Assembly (NCBI GenBank): GCA_031292355.1
Contig: JARLHI010000048.1
Location: 1 to 64,000 of the forward strand
Source: Candidatus Obscuribacterales bacterium
Lineage (GTDB): Bacteria; Cyanobacteriota; Vampirovibrionia; Obscuribacterales; Obscuribacteraceae
DNA length: 64,000 nt
Direction of reading: 5' to 3'
Position 1 is the first letter of the stretch. Each line of letters opens with the position of its first letter. The position numbers were made by a program, and so were the translations under genes. Shown in pieces: positions 25,749 to 34,944 of the stretch. The notes under the pieces were generated by a model. The model was not told the origin of the DNA. It saw nothing but the letters and a program-made list of their open reading frames with translations, and searched no databases.

Positions 25749-28265
25749 TCAGTTCTGTATTTGTTTGGTGTCTTCGCGAATCAACAGTAAGAGCCACAAC
25801 AACGAAACTAAAGAGACGCTAATGCCACCGTAAAAAGAACTGGGCCAATAATTATAGGTTATCTCATGTGTACCAGGCGAAACATAAACCGCTCGCATAA
25901 AACCATTACAGCGGAGAATAGGCACTTCGACACCGTCAATGGTGGCATGCCATCCTGGATAAAATTGATCTGCGAGCACTAAGATTGCCGGTTGAAGTGG
26001 CATGGCTTGCAAGCTTAAGCGCTCTGGAGTATTCTCAACCACGCGCACCTGTTCTAATGGTTTATCTTCATTCCGGTCGGCGACGGTAGCTATTTTTGCT
26101 TCCAACAAAGACTGCTTTTCTAACTCGCACATAGTTTCATCTTTACTTGCAAGTTTCCGAATGAGCTCATCGCGCGTATTGACACTTCGCCAAGAATAGC
26201 TCAGATAGGCACGAGGAAGGCTATGTTTAACCCTATAGATGCGTAAGTTAGCTGTCAAATTGTCATCCACTAGTTCAAAAAATTCTTGATTCATCCTGGG
26301 GACAGTTTGGAACTTATTGTCGAAGTATCTAGACTGTGGGGTAACCAAGTATTTAGTGGCGGTCAGTTGTAAAAGTCTCGCCAATGGCACGTCACTAATG
26401 GGCGACAATGAACTTTTCGCACTACTTTCAGAACGCTCAATGATTGCCTGACTCGACGCAAAATAACTGTTCAAGAATAGATAGTAATATTCACCAATCA
26501 TCGCCCCCTCGAAACCGAACGATGAAGGAATTCGAAAATCTATGTTCGATAAACCTCTCAGAACACTTCGGCTGTATTGGAATGACCGATTAGTAGCTTC
26601 GACAGGATCTGAAGACGAATACGCATGAGGCACCGAAAACTTCTCAACTAGTAAAGATACGAAACGCTGAGATTCACGAAAATCACTATCCAATTTATTA
26701 AGCTCGTGCAACCTCAAGCTAACGACTGACTGTTTGCAAAAATAATCTGCCTCCGCTCCACTTCTATAAAACGTCCAGGCGTGCACCATTAGATTAGTCA
26801 CAACAACAACCAAAGCTACTGAGGCACCTATAAGTCGATGATTTTTCGCGCAAGCGCGAAGTGTAGACAAGACAATAATCACGATGCCCCCTGATTGGCA
26901 CAATCCCAAGGCAATTGCGCGTTGAGCAGTAAGAGCGAGTTCGCCATGCAAAACATCACTGTGACTGAAAGGAAGCACCACGAAAGGTATCACCAAAAGA
27001 AAAAGGCCAGCAGCTATGGACATGACACCAAAAACGAACGATGAGATCAGCTGTGCGCTACCTGACAGGTAGTCTCGCAGCCCACGTGCACTTAATAGTG
27101 AAATGCATAGCACAACAAAAAAAAGAAGCTTTGATGGAAATCGTAATGCACCCAAAATTGGCACACTCTCTACGATGGCTCTCGCACCCGGCATATTCTC
27201 GCCGAGGCACGCTATTGTGGCAACACCAAGAGTGCCGCAAACGCACCAAAATAATCGACCACGGCGTCCTGAACCGATAAGGCAAAGCGCAATCGCAACA
27301 GCCCCAACATAGGCTGAACCCACGTACGGTTCAATATTGTGCGGCTCTATCAAAATTCTAAATTTCGAAAACTGAACTTGCAAGTCACCAAGCGGATGGG
27401 AAATAAGCATGTCCAAGAGGTGGTACCAATTGGCACTAAAGAGAAGGCTCTCGCCTTCTGGTAATCCCTCAGATCTCCGGGATAAAGGCATCCATTCTAG
27501 AGCCGGTAAGAGGCAAGGAGATGATAGAAACATTCCTATCAAAATAGTTTTAATCAGTACGAAACTCTGTAACAAGTTCGAGGGTTTCGAATCGTCCGAA
27601 TAGAAAATCGAAAAAGCTACGAGGAGAAATAATCCTGGCAGCCAGATCTCTGGACGTCCTCCGAGCACAAGCATGCAAACAGAAAATGTCAGTCCCAACA
27701 TTTCGATGCGCCAATGCTGAGATCTGGGAGACTTCTTTAGTACGTGTATGAGCCAAAAGCAAATTGGAAGCCACGCCGCAGACGTTAAAAGCGAATAGTT
27801 GCTTGAGAGGGAAAATTGGTATCCGGACAATCCTATTACAAATCCAGCTAAAGCTGCCGGTAATCCACCCCATCCCAATGTTTGAACCAAAAGGAATGCA
27901 CCGCTACCTATAACAAGCTGGCAGAGTACCAAGATAATTCCGAGAGCTTGCGAATAACTAAAAGGAACAAATAACCAACTGAAAGGATTGCAAAAACTTG
28001 GGGAGCTGATAGCTATCTGAGGCATCCCACAATAACTGTAAGGGTTCCACAGAGGTAAGCGTCCTTCAGAGAGACTACGCCCAATGTATGAGCACAGCGG
28101 CTCAAAAAAGTTTGTACTGTCCTCAAAAACAAAAGTTTTCTGACCCAAAATAAACGGGAAATAGAACAATAGCAAAAGAGTGCTTTGCATAAGAAAGTAT
28201 GTGACAAACTGCGCGCGCCGCGAAGTGATTTTTTGCAAGATATCTAACTTCCCTGGATGCATCAA
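25749..28265 (-). CDS. YfhO-family polytopic membrane protein
   Basis: 838 residues. About a dozen hydrophobic segments run from residue 20 to about 490, followed by a soluble part and one last membrane segment (FYGGISVSLVSLLWLLLLIRE). The N-terminal loop FEDSTNFFEPLCSYIGRSLSEGRLPLWNPYSYCGMPQIA is typical of YfhO/GT-C-like proteins, as is the C-terminal ADQFYPGWHATIDGVEVPILRCNGFMRAVYVSPGTHEITYNY motif. YfhO members are linked to envelope glycan modification, but the reaction is not settled for most. It ends 7 bases before the next gene on the strand in a pilin-led run. Confidence 0.85.
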   Translation of the reverse strand: MMHPGKLDILQKITSRRAQFVTYFLMQSTLLLLFYFPFILGQKTFVFEDSTNFFEPLCSYIGRSLSEGRLPLWNPYSYCGMPQIAISSPSFCNPFSWLFVPFSYSQALGIILVLCQLVIGSGAFLLVQTLGWGGLPAALAGFVIGLSGYQFSLSSNYSLLTSAAWLPICFWLIHVLKKSPRSQHWRIEMLGLTFSVCMLVLGGRPEIWLPGLFLLVAFSIFYSDDSKPSNLLQSFVLIKTILIGMFLSSPCLLPALEWMPLSRRSEGLPEGESLLFSANWYHLLDMLISHPLGDLQVQFSKFRILIEPHNIEPYVGSAYVGAVAIALCLIGSGRRGRLFWCVCGTLGVATIACLGENMPGARAIVESVPILGALRFPSKLLFFVVLCISLLSARGLRDYLSGSAQLISSFVFGVMSIAAGLFLLVIPFVVLPFSHSDVLHGELALTAQRAIALGLCQSGGIVIIVLSTLRACAKNHRLIGASVALVVVVTNLMVHAWTFYRSGAEADYFCKQSVVSLRLHELNKLDSDFRESQRFVSLLVEKFSVPHAYSSSDPVEATNRSFQYSRSVLRGLSNIDFRIPSSFGFEGAMIGEYYYLFLNSYFASSQAIIERSESSAKSSLSPISDVPLARLLQLTATKYLVTPQSRYFDNKFQTVPRMNQEFFELVDDNLTANLRIYRVKHSLPRAYLSYSWRSVNTRDELIRKLASKDETMCELEKQSLLEAKIATVADRNEDKPLEQVRVVENTPERLSLQAMPLQPAILVLADQFYPGWHATIDGVEVPILRCNGFMRAVYVSPGTHEITYNYWPSSFYGGISVSLVSLLWLLLLIREDTKQIQN

Positions 28266-28271
28266 TCCGGA

Positions 28272-29054
28272 TCAAAAATCAAATTTGGAGCGACTTTTCA
28301 AATCCTCTACTTTAACACCTAGAGTTGAGAGCTGGCTTGCAGCTCGCGCTCTGATATTTTCAGAAGGTGCCTCTCGATAAACCTTCACCCACAGATTTAT
28401 CAGTTGAACTCTCGCAGTTTGCTTAACGACTGCATCATCAGTAGAGTTCAGAACTTGTGTCCACACGTTTGTTTGTTTGATTGACCCCGGAATGTCTTTA
28501 GCGAGAATCTCAGACTGCCCTTTTAACCATTGCGGAGCTCCAGACATTGTTGAGGCACGCCTATAGAAGGTAGAGGCTGTCAGCGGATCATGTGCATACA
28601 GATATCTGTTTACTCCCGCGAGAAATTGCAACTTCCAGTCAAGCGGATTCGCAATCTGACCTTCTTTGACAAGCTTTTCTGCGAGCGCCGGTTGATGACA
28701 TTCACCGCCAAGTGTGAGAACTGCAAAATAATAAACAGGAATGAACTTAGGATCCAAGATTGAAATGGATTCCAGATATTGTTCCACTTGCCGAGAATAA
28801 CTCGATTGATGAGAGTTTTCGGGATCACCAATGTATTGGATGAAATCGATCCACAAAAGGTCGGCCGATAACTGCTCAAACCCCAGTGCGCAACTTTTGG
28901 AAGGGCAGAACCCAACCATCGGCTTTTGCGAAAAGTTTGAAATCAAATCGTTGCGGTGTGATTGCAACAGTGATGCTCGCGCCTGATACGTGGCAAAGCA
29001 CAATAACCCGATAGAGCCAATCTTTAAAAGCAGGCTTGGAGAGAATTGAAACAC
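28272..29054 (-). CDS. Membrane-anchored TPR-like protein
   Basis: 260 residues with an N-terminal hydrophobic anchor (LLLKIGSIGLLCFATYQ). A helical repeat part follows: LGFEQLSADLLWIDFIQYIGD, VEQYLESISILDPKFIPVYYFAVLTLGG, NPLDWKLQFLAGVNRYLYAHDPLTASTFYRRAS and VNPAV-like turns up to the end. It lies 11 bases after the pilin gene and 6 bases before the YfhO-like gene, so the three are probably one transcript. The role is unknown; association with pilus or envelope assembly is suggested by position only. Confidence 0.65.
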   Translation of the reverse strand: MFQFSPSLLLKIGSIGLLCFATYQARASLLQSHRNDLISNFSQKPMVGFCPSKSCALGFEQLSADLLWIDFIQYIGDPENSHQSSYSRQVEQYLESISILDPKFIPVYYFAVLTLGGECHQPALAEKLVKEGQIANPLDWKLQFLAGVNRYLYAHDPLTASTFYRRASTMSGAPQWLKGQSEILAKDIPGSIKQTNVWTQVLNSTDDAVVKQTARVQLINLWVKVYREAPSENIRARAASQLSTLGVKVEDLKSRSKFDF

Positions 29055-29065
29055 ACCCTAACCTA

Positions 29066-29623
29066 TTATTGGTTAGACAAAACCAAAGTAGTTTGATGTC
29101 CGCTCAGAAGCGCAGAACCGGCAAGCTGTGCTGTACTTTTCCCTACACCCTCAACGGCATAGCTAGTCGTTCCGGCAGTCGCACTCGATGGATCCGTGAT
29201 GCCGTTATACAAGACATTTCCAGCATTACCTGCACCAGTGGTTGGAGCCGCTTGCCGTGCAGCTGTAACGGCTGTGACCTTACCAGCAACTGGTGACTCA
29301 TTTGCATTAGTGAACGGATTAACCGGCCAATTTCCGGTTGGCGTCCCAGTCATGGAACTGTTACCTCCCGGGAAATAGTTCTGAAATCCCGTGTCCCCGG
29401 GCGCTGTCGGATATTGTCCACCGTTGTCAGTCGCGTACGATTCTGCTGCAATCTGTGTAGTTCTCATATTGGCCTTAACCGAGGCTTCTCTCGCCTTATC
29501 CTGGGCTCCAATAAAGTTCGGCAGGGCTATCGCCGCGAGAATGCCGATGATAATGACAACGACCAGCAATTCGATCAGCGTGAAGCCATGCTGACTGCGC
29601 GATTTTAGAACCCGATTAGTCAT
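29066..29623 (-). CDS. Type IV pilin-like protein
   Basis: 185 residues. The prepilin signature is clear: a 13-residue basic leader (MTNRVLKSRSQHG), then FTLIELLVVVIIIGILAAIALPNF, with the prepilin peptidase site between Gly13 and Phe14 and Glu at +5. After the helix, KAREASVKANMRTTQIAAESYATDNGGQYP is typical of major pilins and pseudopilins. The C-terminal domain is Thr/Ala/Gly-rich and lacks a disulfide pair. It could be a pilus subunit or a type II secretion pseudopilin; no assembly ATPase or secretin genes are in the window. The upstream region has no gene for 520 bases. Confidence 0.92.
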   Translation of the reverse strand: MTNRVLKSRSQHGFTLIELLVVVIIIGILAAIALPNFIGAQDKAREASVKANMRTTQIAAESYATDNGGQYPTAPGDTGFQNYFPGGNSSMTGTPTGNWPVNPFTNANESPVAGKVTAVTAARQAAPTTGAGNAGNVLYNGITDPSSATAGTTSYAVEGVGKSTAQLAGSALLSGHQTTLVLSNQ

Positions 29624-30145
29624 CTTTCAGTTGCCCCTTAACGTCTTCTTCAGACCTGCCCTTTGGCGATTTCCGCGACTTGACCAATATTATCGGACTG
29701 ACGAAGAGACTATCTACTTCGCCAACTTCATACAATTGTATCCGTAGTCTAAAGACCCCTCATAGGGAAAGTTGCCCACTTTTTGAAAGAAAATAACAAA
29801 AAAGGCAAATAATCTCCGCTAATCCTGGTCCTGTGAGGCTATGCAATTTGAGTTCAATCCCCCAAAAATCACAACTGCACAGCTGTTCACTTTTAGGCGA
29901 AGTTGTGAAGAGGCGATGCATCAGATCTAGTGCCAGGATGAAGAGTCACCAGCTGCGATGGCAGACACTAATTTCTTTCCAAATGCTCCGTGCCACCACA
30001 TAGCCACCATCGTTATCAGACATCCATACATACAGAAACGCTCCCTCCTTTCGGAGAGAGCGTTGAATACTTAGTAACTGAATGCCGCTTCTCGATCTAT
30101 GTCTGTCGATCGGCCATGCTGCCAGTGTTAAAAGCCTGTTAACTG
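29624..30145. other. Long intergenic region upstream of the pilin gene
   Basis: No credible gene on either strand. On the minus strand TACAAT within a 12-base palindrome ATACAATTGTAT (about 29735-29746) is a possible -10 for the pilin gene. A strong hairpin lies at 30037-30064. TGGCACG on the minus strand near 29990 resembles half of a sigma-54 element but lacks a proper -12 partner. Confidence 0.4.
30037..30064. other. Strong isolated hairpin
   Basis: AACGCTC (30037-30043) pairs with GAGCGTT (30058-30064). Inside, CTCC and GGAG extend the stem around a TTTC loop with one-base bulges. There is no T-tract on either side, so it is not a standard terminator. It may be an RNA processing or regulatory element for the gene at 30146-30442, whose stop lies 82 bases to the right. 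Confidence 0.45.
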
Positions 30146-30442
30146 TTAAACAGTTGCCAATTCGCGAGCGCCAGCTGCGTGACGGGTGTGAGCAATTCTG
30201 CGTGGGCGTTTGAGATGCTCAACGAAACGTTGATGAGCCAGTGTATCTAGTTGAGATTGCGACGTTTTATCAGGCACAGATAATACGAACTCGCCCGACT
30301 TTTCAACCTTCGGTACGTGTGAGTATTTACCTACCAGATAGAGATAGCCGCCACGAGTTGCGTAAACATAATGGATCATGTTGCCTGCCTTTCCGCTTGA
30401 AACGATGGTTAGAGAGCCGAGATCAATATACCCAATGGACAT
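30146..30442 (-). CDS. Small hypothetical protein
   Basis: 98 residues, family not recognised. The first 60 residues are beta-like with many Gly and Tyr (IHYVYATRGGYLYLVGKY), followed by a charged, His/Arg-rich C-terminal part (LKRPRRIAHTRHAAGARELA). There is no signal peptide or membrane segment. The ATG at 30442 has only a weak ribosome site. It is isolated between the pilin upstream region and the LCP gene. Confidence 0.45.
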   Translation of the reverse strand: MSIGYIDLGSLTIVSSGKAGNMIHYVYATRGGYLYLVGKYSHVPKVEKSGEFVLSVPDKTSQSQLDTLAHQRFVEHLKRPRRIAHTRHAAGARELATV

Positions 30443-30685
30443 AGACTTTCATCGGAGTTATGCACTCGCGTCAGTACAATGTACACGATGACATCCTAGG
30501 TGCATAGGAATATTTCAAGAGGAATAATAACAATGTCTGAATAATTGCCTTAACTGTCATTCACTTCTGCCAGAACTGATGAGGCTTTTCAGCGATCGAC
30601 GGCAATTGTCATGAGCTAGAAATAACGACTCAACAATTGATCAAATTTCCTTCATGCACGTCTTCCTGATGAGAGCAATCAAACT

Positions 30686-31921
30686 TTATGGAGCGATGCT
30701 GGCACTTATGAGATCCGACACATCCTCGCCAGCTATGACTGTGACCGCGCTTTCGAGATCTCCCACCGAAGCACTTACCACTTCTCCGCGGTTGCCAAGA
30801 TCTACTCGAACCGCATCGGCGTCTTCAGTGTTTCCTTTCTCTGCAATTATTTTTGTCCATCGAGCAGGAGTTGAATGCTGATCATCAGTGTTTCTCACTG
30901 ATACCGAATAACCCTTCGCTCTCAAAATCTCAGACAAATGCGCGGCCAGTCCAGGGGTATTGGTTCCATTTTGAACGCACACATGTATGTCATGCTTATC
31001 GGTAAAAACAGTGTTCAATCCTTGCAAACGCGCAACTAGAGCCCGCTTTTCTCGCTTATGCACAACCCAATCACCGTCTCCAAAATTACCGGGCAGCATG
31101 CATAGAAATTGATTCTTCTTTGGCACAGTGCGAGCGAAGTCAGCAATTCCCATCATTTCAGTCATTGAAAGATCAGTCGAAATGTAGCGCTGAGCAATCG
31201 ATAAAAGCTGCGGTAGATGCGTCCAGGAGCCTGGCTGTTTGGCTTTTTCAATCACCGCCTGCAGAAACAGCTGCTGCCTTTGCACTCGACCAATATCGCC
31301 AAGAGCATCATGCCTGAATCTGACGAAGCCCATCGCTTGATTGCCCGTCAGAGTGTGGTAACCAGGTTCCAGGTCAATCTTTAGCTTGGCAGTCCAATCC
31401 ATGTACTGCATCTTCTTTGGAATATCGATTGTCACACCGCCCAGTTCGTTGACCAGCTCTACGAGCCCATGAACGTTGAGCACGACGTAGTGGTCGATAG
31501 GCAAATCAAGCAGTTGCGAAACAGCCTGAGCGGCATATAGCGGGCCGCCTATTGCGTTTGCACTATTGATTTTCTGCGGCACACGCTGCCCCGGCAAGCT
31601 AACTCGCGTATCACGCGGAATCGAAATCACACCAAATGCGTTTCTCGCTGGATCGAAACGGGCAACCATAATCGTATCTGAACGCCCGTTGAAGGCTGCC
31701 TGATCGATTTTCACATTCGTCCGTGCGCCCATATCTGTATAGACAACATCTGTGCCCAGAAGCACAATAGTCATGGGTTGCGAGAGGCTCTGCGACAAGC
31801 TGCTCAGCCTCATAACTGGCGGCAACGCAGTCGGTCGATAAATCAAAGTTATTACATAGCCTACGATCGCTCCCATTGATGCAGCGAGCACGATCATCAG
31901 CGGCCATTTCAATTGAGACAA
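30686..31921 (-). CDS. LytR-CpsA-Psr (LCP) family protein with LytR_C domain
   Basis: 411 residues starting at TTG 31921; AAGGA lies 5 bases upstream, which supports this codon. There is one N-terminal membrane anchor (PLMIVLAASMGAIVGYVITLIY). The LCP domain, about 50-270, has the polyprenyl-phosphate-binding residues: RSDTIMVARFDP, ISIPRDTRVSLPG, KINSANAIGG, VNELGGVTIDIP and MGFVRFRHDALGDIGRVQRQQ. A C-terminal LytR_C-like domain (VCVQNGTNTPGLAAHLSEILRAKGYSVSV) follows. LCP enzymes attach glycan polymers from undecaprenyl carriers to the cell wall or to proteins. It is divergent from the GT9 gene at 32037. Confidence 0.92.
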   Translation of the reverse strand: MSQLKWPLMIVLAASMGAIVGYVITLIYRPTALPPVMRLSSLSQSLSQPMTIVLLGTDVVYTDMGARTNVKIDQAAFNGRSDTIMVARFDPARNAFGVISIPRDTRVSLPGQRVPQKINSANAIGGPLYAAQAVSQLLDLPIDHYVVLNVHGLVELVNELGGVTIDIPKKMQYMDWTAKLKIDLEPGYHTLTGNQAMGFVRFRHDALGDIGRVQRQQLFLQAVIEKAKQPGSWTHLPQLLSIAQRYISTDLSMTEMMGIADFARTVPKKNQFLCMLPGNFGDGDWVVHKREKRALVARLQGLNTVFTDKHDIHVCVQNGTNTPGLAAHLSEILRAKGYSVSVRNTDDQHSTPARWTKIIAEKGNTEDADAVRVDLGNRGEVVSASVGDLESAVTVIAGEDVSDLISASIAP

Positions 31922-32036
31922 ACAAATCCTTGCCTAATAAGGAGCAGAAAACCGAATTTCTGGTTATTGTACAGGCATCAGGCGTAAGAAGGGCTTTTAC
32001 CCTATAATTATCGTTTCTAAAAGGCACTCAAGAGCG

Positions 32037-33122
32037 GTGGATAGACCTTTGCAGAACAAAACTCTAAAGATTCTCACCATCAATTTTGGTGGCATCGGCG
32101 ACGAAATTCTTTTTCTGCCAACTTTAGAAAGTATTCGTAAAGCTCATCCCTCAGCCCATCTGACCTTGCTTTTGGAGCCGCGATCGCGCTCTTTCGAGCA
32201 AGTCACTAATCTCATTGACGCCACCATAACCTTCGATATTAAAAAGCGTCCGTTGTTGCCAACAGACCTTCTGCAATTGCTCTCTTTGATTCGCAGTGGC
32301 AAATATGACATGGTCATCTCTTCTGGAGGCTCACCACAGGTGGCGGCACTTCTTTTCATGTCTGGAATCAAAGAAAGAATTGGCTATGCCTCAAACAATT
32401 TAGCCAGAAATCTTTTGACCAAACAAATTCCGCTGAATAAAAATCAGTACGCTGCGGCAATGTATCAAGATCTAGCGACTGGCGTCGGTCAGCCAAAACT
32501 TTCCGCAAGCGAATGCATTCCGCGAGCTATCTTGAAGTCTGATAGCCTCAAACGGATGGAAGTATTTATATCAAATGCATTTGCTTCGACAAAAAAGCAC
32601 CGAATCATCATTCACCCTGGCACCAGTCGCCTGGCGGTGCAGAAAAACATTATCAAAACCTGGAACAACAATAATTGGGTGGACCTGATCAATAAATTGC
32701 GTGCTCGCGAAGACCTAGAAATAGTTATTGCTGGTGGTCCAGATGACGAGGAAACCATCGCCGCGCTAATGCCAAAATTAGCAACGGGCAATGGTCTCGT
32801 CTCTGCTATCGGTCACACGAAGAGTCTTGCCGATTTAGGCGCCTTGATTAGTTTCTGCGACCTCCTAATTTGTGTCGACTCAGCACCAATGCATCTTGCG
32901 GTCGCGCTTGGAACACCAGTAGTGGCAATGTTTGGACCAACCGACGAATCATTGCTTTTGCCACCATTGCCTAAGTTCAAAGCTTTGCGCGATAAACCAA
33001 TGTCTGAAAAACCACGTTCAATGCAAGATGGGTTGGGAGTTCATGTCGAGCCAGATGTGGTGTTTCAGGCTGTCATTAATCAACTAAACGAATCACAAAC
33101 GGCAAAAGCTTCCCGCGCGTAA
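32037..33122 (+). CDS. Glycosyltransferase family 9 (heptosyltransferase-like)
   Basis: 361 residues starting at GTG 32037. It has the GT9 two-domain GT-B fold: ILTINFGGIGDEILFLPTLESIRKAHPSAHLTLLLEPRS at the N-terminus, RIIIHPGTSRLAVQKN at the hinge, and the nucleotide-sugar site DLGALISFCDLLICVDSAPMHLAVALGTPVVAMFGPTDE. GT9 enzymes add heptoses or similar sugars to lipopolysaccharide core at the inner membrane. Divergent to the LCP gene, consistent with an envelope glycan role. A second GT9 gene lies at 56275. Confidence 0.9.
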   Translation: MDRPLQNKTLKILTINFGGIGDEILFLPTLESIRKAHPSAHLTLLLEPRSRSFEQVTNLIDATITFDIKKRPLLPTDLLQLLSLIRSGKYDMVISSGGSPQVAALLFMSGIKERIGYASNNLARNLLTKQIPLNKNQYAAAMYQDLATGVGQPKLSASECIPRAILKSDSLKRMEVFISNAFASTKKHRIIIHPGTSRLAVQKNIIKTWNNNNWVDLINKLRAREDLEIVIAGGPDDEETIAALMPKLATGNGLVSAIGHTKSLADLGALISFCDLLICVDSAPMHLAVALGTPVVAMFGPTDESLLLPPLPKFKALRDKPMSEKPRSMQDGLGVHVEPDVVFQAVINQLNESQTAKASRA

Positions 33123-33125
33123 CAA

Positions 33126-34040
33126 TTAAACTGCAACCGACTTTGTGGTTACACCAAAGGCGCTTTTGTGTTTCAGCACAAATTGTTCGACGTCCATTGG
33201 CTCTGCTTTGCCGATGGTTTGAATGACATCATTCGTTCCTGCAAATATGCCATTCCTGTGATCGATAGCTACTTGCTCCAAATGCTGAATCAAAAATTGC
33301 GCATCAGGGCTCAACGACTTTTCGCCACCACCTCTACCATCGGCAACGAACACCGAAGCAGGCACTTGTTCGTATTTCAATGGCACATCAAGCGCTTTGC
33401 CGACGATTGCCGCGATTTCGTTTTGGTCTAAATCTTTGGCTCCATACAAAGGATAAATTTTTCCTGCGTGTCCTTCGGGACTATCTAGTATCGCAGCGAT
33501 TACTCTAGCTTGATCTTCCGCCGCAACTGGGGCGTGTTGTGCATCGGCGAAAAGAGGCATTCTCATTACACCAGAACCTATAACCGGGGCTACATACAAA
33601 AGCCACTCAGCAAAAAACGTTGGTCGGACATGCGTCACACTGATGCCTGACCAGTCAAAAACTCGTTCGGCGGTCCAGTGGTCTTGTGCGGCGTGACTCT
33701 TAGAATCGCGACGGGCAGAAATTTGCGACATATTGACGATTGCTTTAACTCCAGCCTCGCGAGCAGCCTGAGCAAAGTACGCAGTAGCCTGAAGCAAACC
33801 TGGTTTGATCGGATAGCAGAAATAAGCGCCGTCAATGCCGCTTAAAGCCGCGGAGACGGCATTTAAATCAAGTAAATCGCCGACTTTTACGTCGGCACCG
33901 AGCTTAGCCAGAGCATCTGAACGATTGTCCATTTGATGCACGAGGGCGCTTACACTGTGCCCCTTTTCAATTAAAAGTCTCGTTATTTCGCGTCCGGTTG
34001 AGCCTGTAGCGGCTGTGACTAGAATTTTGCTGGTATTCAT
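33126..34040 (-). CDS. NmrA-like NAD(P)-binding protein
   Basis: 304 residues from ATG 34040, chosen because GGAGATGAAGAG precedes it and the Rossmann motif follows at once (KILVTAATGSTGREITRLLIEKGHSVSAL). An upstream in-frame ATG at 34142 would read through the operator region. Further NmrA/atypical SDR features are IDGAYFCYPIKPG, AIVNMSQISARRDSKS and the C-terminal NDVIQTIGKAEPMDVEQFV. It has no SDR Tyr-x-x-x-Lys, so it may be a redox sensor or a quinone-type reductase. It is divergent from a MarR gene with three palindromes between, so MarR probably controls it. Confidence 0.87.
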   Translation of the reverse strand: MNTSKILVTAATGSTGREITRLLIEKGHSVSALVHQMDNRSDALAKLGADVKVGDLLDLNAVSAALSGIDGAYFCYPIKPGLLQATAYFAQAAREAGVKAIVNMSQISARRDSKSHAAQDHWTAERVFDWSGISVTHVRPTFFAEWLLYVAPVIGSGVMRMPLFADAQHAPVAAEDQARVIAAILDSPEGHAGKIYPLYGAKDLDQNEIAAIVGKALDVPLKYEQVPASVFVADGRGGGEKSLSPDAQFLIQHLEQVAIDHRNGIFAGTNDVIQTIGKAEPMDVEQFVLKHKSAFGVTTKSVAV

Positions 34041-34069
34041 CTCTTCATCTCCAATACATTTCAAATTAT

Positions 34070-34147
34070 GGGCATATGCCCACATTACACCATGAAGAAT
34101 GCGGGTATATGCCTGCACCATAATTTTTAACATTAGCGGCATATACC
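34070..34147. promoter_or_regulatory. Three MarR-type operator palindromes
   Basis: A perfect 12-base palindrome GGGCATATGCCC (34070-34081) is followed by near copies GGGTATATGCCT (34103-34114) and CGGCATATACCC (about 34137-34148). All fit GGGYATATRCCC. They fill the divergent region between the NmrA-like gene and the MarR gene, exactly where an autoregulatory repressor would bind. Confidence 0.65.
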
Positions 34148-34206
34148 CTCAATTCAAAAAAAGGTAAACTGCATCTATTTAGAAGAGGACAAGTCGAGGT
34201 TCTGCC

Positions 34207-34659
34207 ATGTCGAAAAAGCTTGAATTCGCAGATATCGTCGACTGTAACTCTCTTGCCACGCGCAAAGTGGCCCGCCGCATCACCCAGATTTACGATGCAA
34301 GTCTCGCACCAAGTGGCATCCGTTCTACACAAATGGTCATTCTGGCTGCGCTGAGCTTGCGCGCAAAAAATCCGCCTACACTGAGCGAACTCGCTGATTC
34401 TCTGGTGCTCGACCGATCAGCTTTAGGACATAATCTGCGTCCTTTAGAGCGTGACGGCTTTATCGAATTGCAAGAAAACCAAGAAGATCGAAGACAGCGC
34501 CACCTCATTCTCACTCGCGAAGGCAAAGCGAAATTGAATGAAGCATTTCCACTCTGGGTTAAAGCCCAAGAAAGTTTCTCAAAATTATACGGTGAAAAAG
34601 GAATGGCTGAATTGCGCAAAACGCTTGAAGCGATTGCCCACGACCAGCGACTACCTTAG
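34207..34659 (+). CDS. MarR-family transcriptional regulator
   Basis: 150 residues. The winged helix-turn-helix is clear: GIRSTQMVILAALSLRAKNPPTLSELADSL, then LDRSALGHNLRPLERDGFIEL and the wing ENQEDRRQRHLILTREG. Flanking helices form the dimer interface (CNSLATRKVARRITQIYD and the C-terminal helix). MarR repressors release DNA on binding phenolic or electrophilic compounds. The divergent partner is an NmrA-like oxidoreductase, a common pairing in stress responses to such compounds. Three copies of a palindrome in the shared promoter support autoregulation. Confidence 0.92.
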   Translation: MSKKLEFADIVDCNSLATRKVARRITQIYDASLAPSGIRSTQMVILAALSLRAKNPPTLSELADSLVLDRSALGHNLRPLERDGFIELQENQEDRRQRHLILTREGKAKLNEAFPLWVKAQESFSKLYGEKGMAELRKTLEAIAHDQRLP

Positions 34660-34683
34660 GTGTACACACCAGCGGCGTTAAAA

Positions 34684-34941
34684 TCAAGGTAACAAATCCA
34701 CAAAGATCAAAACCGCGTCCTTGCGGTTGGGATCGTCTTTAAGAGTCTCCACACTCGATGGCACCGGTACCGTCTCGCCATCAGATTCCAGAATGGCGAT
34801 ATGACCGGCCAACGCTCCAGCCGCCATGGCGCGGGCCTCATCAACGGTGCGCCCCACAGTGGCACAACCAGGAACGTCGGGGAATTCCACCCCATAATCA
34901 CTCCCTTCTTCCTTTCGGATGTAAGCGATGAATGAAGCCAC
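34684..34941 (-). CDS. hicB: HicB-like antitoxin (orphaned)
   Basis: 85 residues starting at GTG 34941. It has the HicB partial RNase-H-like fold: FIAYIRKEEGSDYGVEFPDVPGCATVGRTVDEARAMAAGALAGHIAILESDGE, ending VLIFVDLLP. It lacks a separate DNA-binding tail. HicB neutralises HicA, an mRNA interferase. The hicA frame immediately upstream (34945-35083) is broken, so this antitoxin has no local active toxin. It ends close to the MarR gene stop. Confidence 0.82.
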   Translation of the reverse strand: MASFIAYIRKEEGSDYGVEFPDVPGCATVGRTVDEARAMAAGALAGHIAILESDGETVPVPSSVETLKDDPNRKDAVLIFVDLLP

Positions 34942-34944
34942 GTG

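Noticed and set aside
29975-30005. Sigma-54 promoter on the minus strand (TGGCACG) for the pilin gene
   Set aside because: The -24 half is present but the -12 half reads TTTGG instead of TTGC, and the site is more than 350 bases from the pilin start.
34041-34142. Longer NmrA-like protein from ATG 34142
   Set aside because: The extra residues are not conserved-looking and are encoded by the operator palindromes; ATG 34040 has a strong ribosome site.
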